Source: an uncultured Prevotella sp. (GTDB taxonomy: Bacteria > Bacteroidota > Bacteroidia > Bacteroidales > Bacteroidaceae). From it: 6,963 bases of DNA. The translations under genes and the position numbers were made by a program. Below the pieces are notes generated by a model. It saw only the letters and a program-made list of their open reading frames with translations, did no database searches and was not told the DNA's origin. Shown here piece by piece: positions 6,419 through 6,963 of the stretch; position 1 is the stretch's first letter; each line of letters opens with the position of its first letter. The stretch covers positions 1 through 6,963 of the forward strand of contig CAMYZK010000132.1 in assembly GCA_947303825.1 (NCBI GenBank). The letters run 5' to 3'.

Positions 6419-6963
6419 TCACACCGTCATTATCTCTTTGTTCTTGGCCTCAATGAGGCTGTCAAGCTTCTTTATCCACTTGTCGTGAATCTTCTGCAGT
6501 TCCAGCTCGGCATCCTTCTCGTTGTCCTCTGAGAGACCGTCCTTAATGGCCTTCTTCAACTTATCCTTTATATCAGAGCGCACGTTGCGCACCTCCACCT
6601 TGGCTTTCTCGGCAATCTTGTTGCATTGCTTCACAAGGTCACGGCGCCGTTCCTCTGTAGGCTGTGGGATGGTGAGTCGTATCATCTCGCCGTTGTTCTC
6701 TGGAGTGATGCCTACATCGCTGTCCATTATAGCCTTCTCAATATCCTTTATCTGCTTGCGATCCCACGGCTTGATAGCAATGGTACGGGCATCGGGACAG
6801 TTTACTGTAGCTACTTGATTAAGAGGAACTTTTGAACCATAGCTGGACACACGCACTCCGTCAAGAATGGCAACATTGGCACGTCCGGCACGTATGCGGT
6901 TCAGTTCTTCTTCGAGAAACATGGCTGCCATCTCCATGAGTTCCTCGCTTTTCTTCAAAGTCT
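6419..6963 (-). CDS. frr: Ribosome recycling factor (RRF), partial: N-terminal codons beyond the right edge
   Basis: RRF works with EF-G to split the post-termination ribosome so that it can start again. The frame is open from the edge to the TGA at 6421-6419 and gives about 180 residues against a usual 185-187, so only about five to seven N-terminal residues are missing. A TTG at 6958 lies in frame, but the frame continues upstream (ACT at 6961-6959) and the aligned family N-terminus is longer, so it is an internal leucine and not the start. Domain I landmarks are LNRIRAGRAN, the conserved tRNA-mimic tip, and, near the C-terminus, NVRSDIKDKLKKAIKDG and the terminal KNKEIMTV. The domain II part includes PDARTIAIKPWDRK and ENNGEMIRLTIPQPTEERRR. 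All are typical of Bacteroidales RRF. It is followed after 56 bp by rsgA in the same direction, with no terminator between them. Confidence 0.96.
   Translation of the reverse strand, partial: TLKKSEELMEMAAMFLEEELNRIRAGRANVAILDGVRVSSYGSKVPLNQVATVNCPDARTIAIKPWDRKQIKDIEKAIMDSDVGITPENNGEMIRLTIPQPTEERRRDLVKQCNKIAEKAKVEVRNVRSDIKDKLKKAIKDGLSEDNEKDAELELQKIHDKWIKKLDSLIEAKNKEIMTV

Noticed and set aside
6956..6958. TTG as the start codon of frr
   Set aside because: The frame continues upstream to the window edge, and RRF proteins have several more N-terminal residues, so the true start lies outside the window.

Overview
The window looks like chromosomal DNA from a Bacteroidales bacterium, most likely Prevotella or a close relative (inferred from the sequence, not searched). 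Three things point there. First, the protein types fit: a malic enzyme-phosphotransacetylase fusion, a tagaturonate reductase, and an frr-rsgA pair. Second, three upstream regions carry the Bacteroidetes -7 element TAnnTTTG, two of them with a TTTG -33 box 19-20 bp upstream. Third, none of the four visible start codons has a Shine-Dalgarno sequence.

Layout from left to right. Positions 1-1080 (minus) hold the first 360 codons of uxaB, which runs off the left edge, with its promoter at about 1127-1158. Positions 1257-2576 (minus) hold serS, which reads toward uxaB. A 355-bp divergent region (2577-2931) holds the serS promoter, a 17-bp palindrome beside it, and the maeB promoter. Positions 2932-5238 (plus) hold maeB. 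A strong hairpin at 5263-5302 separates maeB from the convergent rsgA (5322-6362, minus). frr (6419-6963, minus) lies upstream of rsgA in the same direction, and its first few codons are beyond the right edge.

The genes are mostly core functions. serS charges tRNA-Ser, RsgA helps mature the 30S subunit, and RRF recycles ribosomes, so three of the five genes serve translation. maeB links C4 acids to pyruvate, and uxaB belongs to galacturonate (pectin) breakdown.

I see no defence island, CRISPR array, tRNA, rRNA, transposase or new multi-gene system. The most unusual object is an 86-bp GC-rich element made of two inverted palindromic halves (5576-5661). It sits inside rsgA without breaking the reading frame and adds about 24 residues at the predicted beta2-beta3 turn of the GTPase core, between switch I and DTPG. 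Smaller points are palindromes at the serS and maeB promoters, a 14-bp inverted repeat between serS and uxaB, and loss of the phosphotransacetylase Ser-Arg pair in the MaeB C-terminal domain.
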